The translations under genes were made by a program, and so were the position numbers. The notes under the pieces are model-generated. The model saw only the letters and a program-made list of their open reading frames with translations. It was not told the origin of the DNA and made no database searches. A stretch of DNA of 64,000 bases from Symbiodinium kawagutii (lineage: Eukaryota; Sar; Dinophyceae; Suessiales; Symbiodiniaceae): the NCBI GenBank assembly GCA_009767595.1, contig VSDK01004339.1:330812-394811 (forward strand), read 5' to 3'. This document shows, piece after piece, positions 45,851 through 57,475 of this stretch. Numbering within the stretch: the stretch's first letter is position 1; every line of letters begins with the position of its first letter.

Positions 45851-46980
45851 GAAGGCAGTTGGGACCAACATGTGTTGACATGAGTTTTGTTCATCTAGAT
45901 ATAAACCCTGGAACACCCACCATCTGTTGCTGGGAGGCGCCCTTCAACTGGCGCCATGCTTCTTTGGGTGGCATCAAAAAATTTTTGGAGGCTGAAGTGC
46001 GAGCAGGAAACTTCACTCCTAAATTCGAAGGTGGATTAGATGTGTAGGCTCTCAAACAACCTATGAACTCTGGCCCCCAAACTGTTTTAGGTGATCAAAC
46101 AATGTGAGACATGTAAATCATTGGATTTGGGGAAAAAGAGACTAACGAGCCACACTCTACTTAATTCGACCGCGCCAGGTTACTAAATCTGGCAGGTTGG
46201 TCAAATTTGACAGCCAAGTATCCATGCGCAGCAGGTGAAAACGGAAGGGCCTTGCTTTTCCATGTCCTTTCCCACACCTGCGCAGCACATTGCGCTCCAA
46301 GGTTGCTTTGAATGGCAGCAGCTTATATGTTTGGGGATGCTCACTGATTAGATAGAATCTACCTGATTTTTGAGAATCATCACCAATTTGGACAAAACCT
46401 ATAGCGTGAAATATCTGCACAATTTAAAACGAGGTCACCCGACCTCACTTGGAATTAACGACCTAGTCTTCAGAAATTAAATTCAACTAAGGAAAGCATA
46501 TGAAAATATCCATATACACATACAAAAAAGAGACAGATGACGGTTTTTGTTTGCATAGGCGCACAGAAGTAGGGTCACGTACAGATTATATTTTGAAATT
46601 ACGGTTTTTTGAAGTATACATTTTATCATTTACATTCAGCTATATGAGCATGAATTTATATCTCCAAAACAGCAGTTTTAACGTTGTTGATATGATTTTT
46701 TAAGGGTATAATTGGGCAACAGGTTTCATGTAAATGCATGTTGATTTTTTAAGAGAGGTGGATAGATGGCTAGATTTTTTTTGCCGCTCCGGGGTTGACA
46801 AGGAGGAGGGGAGGAATTGAACCCGCATGGGCTGACCGACGGGGAGGTTGAGAGGCGTGCCGAAAAAACATACTGGAAGAGAAAGGGGGGCAGGAAGGCT
46901 TGGCCAGAACAGGGCATATAGGCGGCTTTCTTGGAAAAACAGGCGCGGCAGGCATTGAGAGGCAGGCGGCCGCAAAAATC
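45851..46980. other. No firm gene
   Basis: Includes a small palindrome GAGGTCACCCGACCTC near 46430. Composition shifts to AT-rich with GACC words. No exon is supported. Confidence 0.4.
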
Positions 46981-47540
46981 TTCCTACGGCACCGCGTTAG
47001 GAAAAACTGTTTTCGGGGCGGTTGGGGGTTTTGGTTGGTTAAAACTTGCGTTTCCGGGTTCCGTAAAGATTTTTGCGCCGGCAAAACGGTGCTGCAAGCA
47101 AGTTTGGGTAGGAGTGTGGCCGTGTTTGGGTCTCTTGAAGGCGTTGGGTTGGGGCAGCAATTGGTGGCAAAAAACGTTCCTACCGCATCGCGTTAGGAAA
47201 AACCGTTTTCGGGTCGGTTGCGGCTTTTGGTTGGTTAAAACTTGCGTTTCCGGGTTCTGTGAAGATTTTTGCGCTGGCAAAACGGTGCAGCAGGCAAGTT
47301 TGGCAGTAGGAGTGTGGCCGTATTTGGGTCTCTTGACGGCCGTTGGGTTGGGGCAGCAATTGGTGGCAAAAAACGTTCCTACTGCATCGCGTTAGGAAAA
47401 ACCGTTTTCGGAACGGTTGGGGCTTCTGGACGGGTGAAACTTTGGTTCCGGGGTTCCGTAACAATGTTTTCGCTCGCAAAATCTTGCTTTCCACAGGTTT
47501 GGCAGTTTCAGGCGGGATATGCAGGGTGTATGTGTACGGG
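46981..47540 (+). repeat. Three tandem copies of a 196-199 bp unit
   Basis: Units start at 46981, 47177 and 47376 with TTCCTACnGCAnCGCGTTAG. The third is incomplete. Copies differ by about 10 percent and share GTTTCCGGGTTC, TTTTTGCGC and AGTGTGGCCGT. The array is G/T-rich on the plus strand. Long frames through it are repeat products. Confidence 0.9.
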
Positions 47541-48126
47541 GGTTAAAACTGAATAATTTGCTACAGCTATTGGTCAAAAAACCCCGGGCTATTCGAACAT
47601 TTCGTGGTTGATGCCTACGCCCGCTTCACTCCGGCAACCCTATCGACCCCAAATAATTTCGTAATTTCTAGCGACCTCATTAATTTCTGTTTTTGATTTA
47701 CCAAATTAAAGGACGACCCGCGAAATAATTTAATTTGCCCAGAAATATGCGTGAAATATCGTGAAAAAAGCGTGAACCACCATTTTTAAGCGTGAACCCC
47801 CCCCATATTTAAGCGTGAACCACGATTAACCTCAAAATGCTCTATTTTTGGCTGTTTTTCTGATATTTTCATTCTCATGTGTTTTGATTCTTGATTTTGT
47901 GAACCTGTTGCATCCTACAACCAACAATTGCATACATTGGCGGTTTTCACTGAGCACATCGGTTCTGACCTCTAAACATATACATGGAACTGAACAGTAC
48001 ATACACGTGCACAATATGCCCTTTGCATATCATAGCAGGGAGTCTTGTGGTGCGCAAAGAAAGAGGATGGCACATGTCAAGCATGTCCATTTCATGATAG
48101 CCATTTGTGGATCACACCAGGCGGTT
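47541..48126. other. Spacer before the coiled-coil gene
   Basis: Contains three copies of AAGCGTGAACC at 47769-47822 and AAATAATTT words. No exon is supported. Confidence 0.45.
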
Positions 48127-51100
48127 ATGTCGGGATTATCAAAGGCGGCCCAGGATGCCCTTGAAAAGGCAGCCCTCAGGGCTAAACGTGTAGCTGAGCA
48201 AGATAATCGCTTGGATGACCAGTTGGAAGGGGCTTCCACGCAGCCCAAACACCCTAGTCCAAAGATGAATCAAGCTTTGGAGAAAGCAAAGGAAAGTTCG
48301 AGGCCGGTACATGTATCTTTTTTTTTCTGTGCTTGGACAATCCAAACATTAGGCTAGTAGATCGAATACACAATCATTGTGTGGTAAGTCGCTCTGATGA
48401 TGTGATGACCACCCTTCACCAGGTTTGCAGAAAAGAATCCTGCTACCACCAAAGCCCTTGAAAAACGTGTTCAAGAAGCGAAAGATCAGGTGACAGGCGA
48501 GGTGTTTAAGGCGACCACATGTAACCAGGCCTACCGAAACATATGGGGTATATAGATCAAAAGTTTCAGCTGAACTTCTTTCAACCCTTTCAACTTATTT
48601 CCATCGATTTCTTCCATGCTATTTCCAATTGGTCTTCGTGCAGGAGGAACCGCAGGAAAGAAAGTGAAGACAGCAAAGCAAGCGAATGCCAACCATGCAT
48701 CAGCAGCATCAGCAACAACATGTACCCCACCAGCTAGGTCAAAACAGGAGAAGGATAAAGATGATGCTTCTGCACCCAAGCTTTCCAAAGCAATCCAAAG
48801 CAAACACATCTTGACGCCAAGTGTTGAGGAGGCGCCAACAAAGAGAGCTACTGCTTCCAAAGCAAGTGCTAAGCCACCGAGGGTTCCAGGAAGTGTTGAG
48901 GAGAAGGTACCAGGAAGGGTGGAGGAGAAGGTACCAGGAAGGGTGGAGAAGGAAAAGGTACCAGAACAGAAAACTACTGCTTCCAAAGCCAAAGCAAGTG
49001 CTGAGCCAAAGGTGAGAGGAACTGTCAAGGAGAAGGTGCCACAAGGGAATCATGATGCTTCCAACGCAAGTGCTGCGCCAAAGGCAGCTGCTAAGACAGA
49101 AGAAGATCCGACCGACATCGCTGCCAAAGCAGAGGACACAGAAGAACCACAGCGCAAGAAAAGAAAGACTAAGAAGACAAAAAGCCCAAAGAACATCCCA
49201 CCACCAAAAGAAGAAGAGCCCACTGCAGAGACGGCCAAAGCAGTTCAGAGCGCTATCCACCGACAGTGCACGGCAGATTTGCCACAAGCAGGTGACTCTG
49301 GTAACTCTGATGATTCCAGTTCAGATTCTGAACGCCGCCCTCATCACACCCCAGGAACTGTGGATGATGATCGAGAACTCACCTTGGAGCAGTTTCAAGC
49401 GAAGAAAGCGGCCCACGCTCGGTACATGAGATTCAGCAGATCGATCAATTCCAAGCGAGGTTCTTCGTTCGCAATTCAAAGATTGGGGAACTGGGGGAAC
49501 TGGGGGAACCACACAAAAGACAATGCAGTTGAAAGTATGGGTTTTGTTGTGCCAAACAATCAAAAATATCAAAACATGTTTTATCTAAATGAATCATCAT
49601 TGTTCCTGGGCCTGGGTAGGGCATTGACGCTTACCCAGCCAAACCCCAAGGATTTACAGGTGCAATTTTTTTGGTGAATTCAAAATAGGGTGACCCAAAC
49701 CCCTTGCCCCCCCCCCCCCCCCCCTTGTTTGGGACACCCTTTTCAAACCACGATAAAGTCTTGGCAATCCAAGGGTTATTGAACATCACATCATCATGGG
49801 ACATGGGTGCTCTCGAACTTGGGTGCACCACCTGAGATTCGCCGAGCTGCCCAGGAAGCCAAGCATTGCAACTTGATCCAAATCCAACCAAACTTAGTTC
49901 AATATTAATCAAGTACTCTCATCAAAGGCTGCAGTCTACATCAACCATCAGGTCAATTTGAAATGCGCAGTTTGAAATGATGATGTGGTTGTGGCTGGGA
50001 TGTTTTGGAGATATAGCGTATATTTGATCCCCAAACCCTAAATTGTGTGTGAGTGAGTTGTGGCCCAGGCAGCGAAAAACTCGGGGTACTCTTCGACCAG
50101 TGGGTTGAATGTGATGGGCATTGGAGCCACAGCTCCCTGTACCATGAGCTGAAGGTGTCATCGAGACACCGCAAGCGTGGTGCGAGACAGTGGATGACAC
50201 AAACGCAGCTAGAACAGAAGTACGGGAGTGCTCGTATAGCACAGCGCATCGTGGACCACAAATTGTCTGACAAGAAGATCAAAGAATCACAAGTACGCCG
50301 CAATCCAGATTGCCCAGATGATGATGATCCTCGATTCAAAAAGAAAGGGTGAATCCATAATCCAACATAGTAATGGCATGCCTAGTTGATGCATACTGCT
50401 TCACACTTTTGTTGCCATGGCCTGGGGGGTACAATGGATCAATCAGTTGTGATTAGATGATGATGAGGGATGGTCAACTTTTGCTCCAGCACCGACCTTA
50501 GGAGGCCCAGCAGTTCTTGGTATGGGAAGTGGATGCCATTGAAGACACAAGAGATGAAGTCACGTCTTGGCTCTTTCAGCGTGTGGATGCTGATGATGAT
50601 GACAGGCGAGAGGGAAAAAGAAGGACAGTACAAAGCAGAAGAAAAGCAAGAAAGCAAAGAAGTCCAAGAAGTCTAAGAAGTCGAAGAAGTCTAAGAAAAA
50701 GAAGTCCTCGTCCTCATCATCTCAGTCGTCCAAGTCGTCATCGGTGTCTAAGTCTTCCGATTCTGATTCCGACGATTCTTCTTCATCTTCCAGTTCCGAT
50801 CCCTGTTTGCATGTTTGGGTTACCGTGGGATATTGTCATTTTGTTGTTCTTTGATTTGTCAGATAGCTAAGTCTACTGAATGGTTGGGTTGGTCATTCAA
50901 CCAAACAAATTTCTTTGCGATAATAACTATTTGTTTTTTCCCTTATATAGTTTTCCAACATGTGTTCTGCCAGCTAGCTCACTTATTGGCACCCATGTGG
51001 CCCATTTGCTTGAGGACAAAAAAAAAAGAAAGACACCAAAAAGCCACGCAATGGAGAGACTGATGCACAGAGGGCTAAACGGGAGGCAAAGGAATTGGAA

Positions 51101-52385
51101 GAGAAACGAAAGAAAGAGGAAAAGGAAGAGGAAGAGAAACGAAAGAAAGAAGAAAAGGAAACGAAAGAGCGAGAGAAGAAACAGAAGAAAGATGAAGAGG
51201 CAGCAGCAAAAAGAGAAAGAAACAAAAGGATTGGGCAATCCAACAAGGCACTTGGCTACGACGCGAAGGGCTTGCTGAAATGAAACCATACATATCATGT
51301 ACTGCAAAGGTATCCCGGCCACTTGATGAATTAGGTTATAACTGCAAAAGAAAAATCATAATCATCCAAGAATATTATGAGAAACTAGTCTTAGTCATGA
51401 AGAATGCCTTCGGTCTGCCAGGTCGTTACGAAGCTGCAAAGTGCACTTGCAAAGGCCTCGCTGGTGGAGCTGAAAGCCCAGGGAATGCCACGGCCTCAAA
51501 GCCACGGTTGATCTTGAGGGCAAGATTTCACCAAATGTAGGTTGCAAACTAGGTACAACATTCCCCAAACACGTTGCGCTAATGGTCGGAGTCATTTGTA
51601 ATCACTTTTGTATTCACAACCACAATGGTGTCACTGCGAATGGGGCTAGGTGTCTGTAATCTTTCAACTTGATCAGAGTTTACTCCTTACCAGTGTTGAA
51701 ATTTCCAGCATTATAATCCATTCTGAAATGGGATGGGGCGCAGTGATACATGTGCATGTGCATATGTTGCGATTGCTGTATGATGGGTGGCCTGGTGAAG
51801 TGATAACATGCTCTTTATGATTCAGTGGGACTTAATATGCAACCAATGGGATATATGACAACCAATGATATGATGCAGCATCTAATGGATATGACAACCA
51901 GGAGGAAAGATCATCACTGACCCTTCACAACCCATCATTGTCTTACCCTTTTCAGTCTAGTCTTGCCAAAAATCATGATCCCACAGTGAGGTCGAGCCAG
52001 CTGCGCGACATCATCTTGAGGGAGCTCGCCCCACTCAAAGAGGACTTGGGAAAGAAGCGGGAGAAACTGCAAAAAGCTATCGGCTCGGCCAAGGCTGGGG
52101 TATGCGCAAGGCCAACGTCTACTAAACAATTTTCAGTGTCAGCCTTTGTTGTTTTTTAGAATGCGAACAATGTTTACAAAATATGATAAATTCATGCATG
52201 CATGAGAAACCGGTTCTAGCCTATCTTTTCACGAGGTACGAGTACATTGTTCACATTCATGCCTTGGGCAACCCAAGTTTTGACAGGGTGGCGCTCCGAC
52301 TGACGAGCTGAACGACCCTGAGATTGCTGCTGACGCAACAGTGAAGACCTTCCAAGAGTTTTTGACTAACAATAACTTGAAGTAA
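48127..52385 (+). CDS. Multi-exon gene for a charged, coiled-coil-rich protein (family X2)
   Basis: Starts MSGLSKAAQDALEKAALRAK. Exons 48127-48302, 48423-48496, 48644-49459 and 50069 onward join in one frame through donors GCCGGT, GCGAGG and GTTCTT and AG|G acceptors. Later exons 51956-52099 and 52287-52385 also join in frame and end at TAA (LTNNNLK). Parts in order: charged helix; A/K/E-rich region with KVPGRVEEKVPGRVE repeats; acidic/Ser patch; LTLEQFQAKKAAHARYMRFS; a conserved block (LFDQWVECDGHWSHSSLYHE, GARQWMTQTQLEQKYGSARI, RRNPDCP); QFLVWEVDAIEDTRDE; K/S-rich tract; E/K coiled coil (51019-51283); LQSALAKASLVELKAQG. I recall the YMRFxRS and W-SS / GxRxWxTxxELxxKYG blocks from many Symbiodiniaceae proteins; the role is unknown. 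Between 50500 and 51540 the frame changes at least once (near an A-run at 50613), so the gene is either damaged or mis-sequenced there. Confidence 0.55.
49681..49925. other. Intron with poly-C tract
   Basis: A run of about 18 C at 49709-49726 inside the intron between the exons at 49459 and 50069. Confidence 0.8.
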
Positions 52386-53305
52386 AATGCTTCATGAACT
52401 CAACATTGCTGTGCTATAGGCGCTGGTGGCTCTAGAACCTAGCTAGCAATACAAGAGTATTGCCTCGGGGAGCTGGGAACAGTAACCAGGCTGTAGCGAA
52501 GCTGTTGACAATCTTGACAGTATGAGGGGTTCGATCTAGTTTCAAAAGCACTTTTTTGTGACAATGTTTGTGTTTTCGACTTGATCGCAAATTTTGTCAT
52601 TGTAAATAATCAACCGATGCTGCATTGAGCCCTGACACATTTGATTGGCGCTGGGATGATCACCTGGATTCATGCAGAAAAAACTTGAAGGCCCTCTGGT
52701 TTTTTATGATACCCCACTGGAATCGAAAGTGCTGGGTCTCGGAGAAGAAACCGTTGTGGCCATCAAAGATGTGCAAATCCACCTTTTGCAGAATGAACAT
52801 AGTTGGATTATTTCACTCTTTGCGAATTCAATAATCTAGCCATGTGAAGTGGCGTATCGCCGCGCAGGTGACTACATTGAGAACGAATCGGCAAACAATT
52901 CCTTTGTGCAAACTGTGGTCGAGGATGTCAGTTCAGGGGTAGCTTGACATCCAATCTGGAACCCAAAAAAAAGTGTGACAATAAGAAAGTTTTTTCTGGA
53001 TGTCTTATTTTTAGAACTGTGGACCGTAATCAATTCCTTTCTGTGAACATGTTTTTCCAATTTACATGCTGTTCCTTCAGATTAAAACACATAACATATA
53101 AGACCATCCAACCCATTTGGCCACCTGAGCCGGTCTGAGGCGACCTCCATTCGCAAATCAATGCGCCGCGTCAGAGCTCATGTGGGAGTTCCTTGCCGGT
53201 GTTGTGTGCCATGGGTGTCTCAAGACATTGTCTCTTTGGTACTGACTGTTGCAACATGGAACCGAGTGGTATGGTCCAATCTGATTTCATGATGTTTCCT
53301 ATTCA
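52386..53305. other. Spacer between the coiled-coil gene and the transposase-like gene
   Basis: A short exon-like stretch after GCGCAG|G at 52868 (DYIENESANNSFVQTVVEDV) is the only candidate. The rest is unassigned. Confidence 0.4.
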
Positions 53306-54437
53306 ATGGCTGGTCCAAACAGATTAGTTAAGGAACGTGGCGCATCATCTTGCCATCCTGAGAGTGTTCGATTAGCTCGAATGAAGCCTGGAAATGATGC
53401 ACGTGACTTTTGGAGAGCAACTGATATCCCGGTTGTGTCTTGGCATTCCAATTTCCAAGCATCTCTGAACCTATTTGATTTGACCCTTCAATCAACAGTA
53501 CATTTTTTTGATTTTTTGGATGCTATTTCTAATTCTACTGAGCTGCGAATCAATCTTAATCAGGTCAATGACGATTCATGGGTTTGCCCTTGAAACATGT
53601 CGAACATTTCATGTGTGTTTTGACCGCAACAAGGAACTTGAGAAAATATGGGTACCGATTCTGGATGAAAAAAGCCCGGCTGGATACAAACTTCAGCAGC
53701 AGTACATGTTGATGCCACATCAAATCATTGCCTTTGTCTTCAACGAATGCAATCTGGAGATTCCGCAGGAATATATCCACCAGTATTGGGACAATGCAAT
53801 TGCCGCTGGTGAACCATTTGCTTCTGCTGAGTCGAGGCATAGAGTGCCATTGGGGTTCTACGGCGACAGTGCTCAATTAATCACGAAGTCAAAATTCGAG
53901 AAGCTTTTATGTCTCTGGATGAACATTGTAATCTTCCGCCCACGATCCATCAGGTACTCACGGTTCCTTCTTTGGAGCTGCGATGTTGAGTTTTTGTACA
54001 AGAACAAAACCGTCAATTCAGTGCTGCGACAGATTGTTTGGTCATTCAACTGTTTGTACCGGGGTATTTACCCTACGTTCAGACTGGGAAACAGGCCTCT
54101 TTCCCCAGCACAAGCTGCTCTTGCTGGCCAATGGATAACCCGTCAACATCACCAGTTTCAAGTTGTAGAGCTGAGAGGAGACTGGGAATTTCACAAGATG
54201 ATATGGCAGTTCAAGGCTAGTTGGAAAGGAGGTGTCAATGTTGGAATCTGTCATCGTTGCCCCGCTATGATGAAAACTCACGATCCTGGACTCTTGTATT
54301 GGAACATGGATGAGGGTGCTTCATGGAGCCAGCGAGAGTTTGACACTGTTGAATACATTGCCAACATGCTTCCAGAGCGCAACATTTGTCCCTATGCGGT
54401 AGAACCAGTGCATTTTTTTGCTTTAAACAAAAACTAA
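53306..54437 (+). CDS. Conserved family T protein, transposase-like core
   Basis: The main open part is 53589-54397, preceded by a possible N-terminal piece at 53306-53590 in another frame. Motifs in order: MPHQIIAFVFNECNLEIP; VPLGFYGDSAQLITKSKFEK; LLCLWMNIVIFRPRSIRYSR; FLLWSCDVEF; QFQVVELRGDWEFHKMIWQF; GICHRCPAMMKT. An early acidic GD, a host-like hydrophobic block with RPRSxRxSR, a later GDW..H and a CxxC pair recall the order seen in some eukaryotic cut-and-paste transposases (Plavaka/CACTA-like). The similarity is of arrangement only and is inference. From memory the family is multicopy in Symbiodiniaceae. A donor CG|GTAGAA at 54398 ends the exon. The function is unverified. Confidence 0.55.
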
Positions 54438-54657
54438 TGCTTTATTTTTCAGGGAACTTCCAAACCTGGACATCAGTGAGGACGAAATGGAAACACAATT
54501 AATGCAATCACTACTGAATCAAATTGATTTCAACGAAGCAATTTTATTTGAGGGGACTTTTGGAACTACGGTTTAGACATGTTGAGATTATCAATCCAGA
54601 AAAACTTTTTGGAATAATCATCATGTTCAGCTTTTCAGGGGTGACAGCACATTTGAG

Positions 54658-54780
54658 GTCCACTCATACGACTGGAGAAGTTTGACGTCTCATGCATCAG
54701 ATGGTGTATGATGCACGTGTTGAACCTTGGACTTTTGATGAGCCTCAATGGTGGCGCATTGATACTTGGAACAAACTAGT
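54658..54780 (+). CDS. Downstream exon of family T, RWCMMHVLNLGLL module
   Basis: After TTTGAG|G it encodes LIRLEKFDVSCIRWCMMHVL then NLGLLMSLNGGALIL and a stop. The C-MMHVLNLG(L/I) motif after the CxxC block is what I expect next in this family, so it supports one multi-exon gene with 53589-54397. Confidence 0.5.
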
Positions 54781-55194
54781 TGAACAGGCAAGGTCCCCAA
54801 ACCTCCCTTCTTGATGCCGAGGCACAGGTCTTGAGCGAGGTTCCACTTGCCATGGACCATGTACCAGGTACCAGCAATGTGCAATGTACAGTACTGATCG
54901 ATGCAATGGCTTTGTTTCTTTCCATGTTCACTTCTCAGAGCGGTAAGTAGAAGCCCCATCAATAGCAAAGGAGGCTGTTGTGTTATTGAAGCTAGGGTTT
55001 ACTCCGAGAAGTAGTACACATGTCAATGGAGACAGAATTCAATGTGAGCACCTCGGTAAATTAACCCAAAACTATCTAAGCGCAGCCGAACATGTTTTAA
55101 AGGGGAACGTACATAAATGAAAATATCCTTATTGGAATGGTTCGTGCAACTCCCCAAACCTCGACTTTTTGAGTTGAAGGGAAATCATTGAATG

Positions 55195-55405
55195 TGTTTT
55201 ATTTCCAACACCTACTTTGTGACGAATCCCACTTGAAGCACGAAAGGACTATGCTGGCCGAGCAAATGGAATACTGGGGGCCAGGGACATTCCAGCAACA
55301 ACTCGACAATGCATATGACGACTTCATTGCCTATTGCCGGCGAAACAAATTGGGTCATTCACAGCAACCTTTCAAGGTCAACAAAGTGTTTTGGCATAGA
55401 CTTTA
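55195..55405 (+). CDS. Exon of family T, YWGPGTFQQQLDNAYDDF module
   Basis: Encodes MEYWGPGTFQQQLDNAYDDF then IAYCRRNKLGHSQQPFK, a basic helical segment that again fits the expected order. The exon probably ends near AAGGTCAACAAAG (55374 on). Confidence 0.5.
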
Positions 55406-55504
55406 GAGCTGTTGTTTTCTGGTTGTTTGATGGTTTTTTTGGGTGCCTTGATAGATTAATAACCAATAACATTGCTAAAAAACTCCTTCCTTCCTGAAAC
55501 CTTG

Positions 55505-55680
55505 CTGAGGTCAAGCAATCCACTGGGGAGATCCTCCTCAATGCCAAGGCTTGGAATGGTCGGATCATATGCTCGTGGCTGGCTGATACAATGCCCTTGG
55601 CTGCAAGGGGTGTTGACTTGATGTATGACGAGGGGCGACTGGCTCTAGCATGTCAATCGCTGAAGCTTATCTCTTTGGTC
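55505..55680 (+). CDS. Exon of family T, AKAWNGRIICSWLADTM module
   Basis: After CTTGCTGAG|G it encodes KQSTGEILLNAKAWNGRIIC, SWLADTMPLAARG and DEGRLALACQSLKLIS. Helical. It fits the segment following the LGHSQQPFK part. Confidence 0.5.
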
Positions 55681-56029
55681 TGGCATTTTTTTATGTCCGG
55701 ATTACTTGCTGTAAAACAATCAGCATCCATGTGCCCAAAATCTAAGGTTGTTGTTTTTTGTTGCCCAAGCTGGGCCAAGTATGTTGGGATTTTGGTATTC
55801 CAGTGGTTTGCCAAGGAAGTGTATGGCTCGCTACTTCTGGCTTTGCGAGACGAATCCCCGCGAGTTGACGCTTAACTTAACTGTTCAGTTCGCAGTGTTT
55901 ACAGTAGCGCGCTGTGGTAAGAATCGTTTTGCACATGCACACACACCGCTTGAAAAAATCAATCAGCAACTTGTTTTGGTTTGGTTCCATCTAGGCCCAA
56001 AGTTGCTAGTGATTTGAGTAAGGTCAGCT

Positions 56030-56200
56030 GAAGCGGCATCGAAAATTCATGCTGAAGGTCGAGGTTTCCTACGTACCTTCAAAAACCTTGGCATTATCAG
56101 CGTACGCCAGGGTAAACAAACTTTCTTAATGAAACCAAAATTCCATGTTACTTGGATCCTGAATGAATGGCCACTTTGTCTGGCCTTTTGTCAGTTTTCA
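56030..56200 (+). CDS. Possible late exons of family T
   Basis: 56030-56110 encodes AEAASKIHAEGRGFLRTFK and 56129-56160 encodes MKPKFHVTW. A basic PKxH motif late in the protein is common in the family as I recall it and in several transposase groups. Borders are uncertain. Confidence 0.35.
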
Positions 56201-56382
56201 GCCAACCCAGTTAACATTGAACATCAGGGGTACTTGTCGCACCTGCCTAAGGCTTTTCTGCATCAATGCAAGGACTTGAGGGTTTACAGAACCTTGCATT
56301 GGTTTGATGTATGGGGGGACTGGGGGGCTGAAACATGTGCAGAAGTAGGTGACCCTGTTGTCCTGTCATAAATAGTATATCG

Positions 56383-57052
56383 TACCCTGGTGCTCCGTCA
56401 ATATTTATTTTGGATAGTGCGTTCCCAATACCACCTGACATACCTGACCCCTTTGGTCTGTTGCTCTGAGGAAAAAACCCTAGATTTGTACACTGTTTCG
56501 CCGACGAGGACGCTATGAGGTGGTCCAAGGGTTACTTGTCATCTTGGTACCAGCTCCAAGTGGCATTGAGCCGTTTAACACCGACCATTTATCAAAACAG
56601 CGATGTGCAACCAACTTTATTTTATCCCATGACCTTTCTAGCCCAAGGCTGTGCAAAGTTCTCGCGACCAAAAAGGAGAGCTGTATGGCTCCTAAAGTGC
56701 CAGCGGTTGAGGCTCGCAAAACGGCAAATTGTGTGTCTCCTATTGACCTGCCTCCCCTTTGATCAGGTTGGTGGCAATGAAGCACAAAATGAGTGAGTTT
56801 CTTGAAAGCACAAGTGTTGTGTGACGGAGAATCCTTTCCAGGATGTTTTTGCTCGAGTTTGGTTGGGCCCAAGGCTCTTGAGACGTGGCATCCGCTGACA
56901 ACTTCTACTCAGCCACATCCGAATGGGAAAAGTTGGGTGTGTTGCGTGAAAGTGCGTGAAACTGGTTTGATGGAATATCCCAAACGGTGGTTTCCAAGAA
57001 ATGGTGGTATTGGGAACGCACTTAATAAATATAGTGGTTGGAGCTCCAGGGT
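56383..57052. mobile_element. 670-bp terminal-inverted-repeat element
   Basis: TACCCTGGTGCTCC at 56383 is mirrored by GGAGCTCCAGGGTA ending at 57052. The match continues inward through AATATTTATT and AGTGCGTTCCCAATACCACC (mirrored as GGTGGTATTGGGAACGCACT), about 58 bases per arm. The TACCC...GGGTA ends recall family C. No long protein is encoded inside, so it looks like a non-autonomous DNA transposon. Confidence 0.8.
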
Positions 57053-57160
57053 ATATATATCAATATATATGTATATACATGCAATTGTGTATACATCATA
57101 GACATTCTCATCCATCCGGATATCCAAGAATACCACAACCGCCGATTGCGCCGCTTCGTT

Positions 57161-57238
57161 AAGCTCTTTCTGCTGCACAGCAGCTCCAAGATGAGGCGAC
57201 CAGTGCCAAGCAGATCGAGCAAATTGGTGGAAACTTGA
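57161..57238 (+). CDS. Terminal exon-like block of locus Z2
   Basis: Counterpart of 26568-26656: polypyrimidine-ACAG, CTCCAAGATGAGGCG identical, then ATTGGTGGAAACTTGA ending in the same TGA. One frame encodes SKMRRPVPSRSSKLVET and stops here. The other encodes LQDEATSAKQIEQIGGNLI and stops three bases later. In Z1 this block lies about 250 bases after the FDEVVPRN exon; here it lies about 20.9 kb after it. Confidence 0.5.
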   Translation, partial: KLFLLHSSSKMRRPVPSRSSKLVET

Positions 57239-57292
57239 TCTGATCAGTGCTTGTTTAGTGCTTGTTTAGTGGTTGTTGGTGCTTGCTTAGAT

Positions 57293-57369
57293 GGCTATGG
57301 GTCAATATTAACCAACCAATGATATGGAGGATTTCCACCAACAATCATAGGGAAAACAATGGTTAATGG
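57293..57369. mobile_element. Left part of a family B element
   Basis: GGCTATGGGTCAATATTAAC through CATAGGGAAAACAATGGTTA, then the element stops and a family A element begins. AGAT lies just before it (57289-57292). Confidence 0.8.
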
Positions 57370-57373
57370 AGAT

Positions 57374-57475
57374 GGTGGTTTCTCAAAATAGGGGACCCCC
57401 AAAAATTGTTGGTTTATTATTAATAAATGAGTAATATAGGATGATTTGGGGGTACCCCTATTTTAAAAAACCACC
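57374..57475. mobile_element. Family A element joined to the truncated B element
   Basis: GGTGGTTTCTCAAAATAGGG to CCCCTATTTTAAAAAACCACC, flanked by AGAT (57370-57373 and 57476-57479). Confidence 0.85.
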
